Shown: positions 13,093-13,167 of the stretch, piece after piece | Layout: every line of letters starts with the position of its first letter | How positions within the stretch are numbered: the stretch's first letter is position 1 | Assembly (NCBI GenBank): GCA_009618475.1 | Contig: WJOV01000062.1 | Coordinates: 1 to 13,167, forward strand | Source: Methanosarcinales archaeon | GTDB lineage: Archaea > Halobacteriota > Syntropharchaeia > Alkanophagales > Methanospirareceae | Direction: 5' to 3' | DNA length: 13,167 nt | Made by a program: the position numbers and the translations under genes | The notes under the pieces: model-generated | What the model was told of the DNA's origin: nothing | Database searches by the model: none | Seen by the model: only the letters and a program-made list of their open reading frames with translations

Positions 13093-13167
13093 ATGGGGAA
13101 GAGAATAATAGCGCAACGGAGGGGAAGGGGGTCTTCCACGTTTAGGGCTTCTTCGCACAGATATAAA
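13093..13167 (+). CDS. rpl2: large ribosomal subunit protein uL2 (5' part, cut by window edge)
   Basis: The first 25 codons of archaeal uL2 (MGKRIIAQRRGRGSSTFRAS, then SHRYK) run off the window. MGKRI..QRRGRG..TFR..SHR is the characteristic archaeal N-terminus. uL2 is a core 23S protein near the peptidyl-transferase centre. It follows uL23 after 13 bases, continuing the S10 operon. Confidence 0.93.
   Translation, partial: MGKRIIAQRRGRGSSTFRASSHRYK

Overview
The window looks archaeal, most likely euryarchaeal. The right edge carries the archaeal-type S10 ribosomal operon order uL3-uL4-uL23-uL2. Promoters look like TATA boxes. There is an archaeosortase with substrates bearing PEF-CTERM-like tails, a DUF5667-like protein and a PKD-domain subtilase. 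This mix recalls methanogen- or ANME-related lineages, but that placement is inference without a database search.

Layout. At 126-1823 (+) a signal-peptide-peptidase-like S49 protease is followed by a membrane-anchored DUF4350-like protein. A hairpin at 1927-1946 separates this pair from a convergent secreted subtilase with two PKD domains (3963-1954, -). The stretch 3964-4425 has no gene but holds the subtilase promoter and a 120-bp imperfect palindrome. Next on the minus strand are a 5'-truncated DUF5667-like gene (4863-4426) and larB (5609-4830), which overlap. A CPBP membrane protease (5718-6485, +) is divergent from larB.

The most coherent system lies at 10734-6482 on the minus strand. 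In transcription order it has a secreted protein with a PEF-CTERM-like tail, a papain-family peptidase with the same kind of tail, an archaeosortase, an EpsI-like partner and a small secreted protein. Overlapping or nearly adjacent stop and start codons make it look like one operon encoding both the sorting enzyme and two of its clients. The archaeosortase would recognise the C-terminal tripartite tails (PEL motif, hydrophobic helix, basic end), cleave them and process the clients at the cell surface.

Three genes in the right half are interrupted. The papain-like peptidase is frameshifted at an A8 run, the first PEF-CTERM-like protein has one in-frame TGA, and uL4 is frame-disrupted before its conserved C-terminus. 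uL4 is essential, and two of the three interruptions involve or can be explained by A-runs. Sequencing or assembly error is therefore the leading explanation, with recoding as the more exciting alternative.

Two intergenic regions carry 10-bp-periodic motifs (4224-4343 and 10811-10840) that resemble each other in style and are not explained by any gene.
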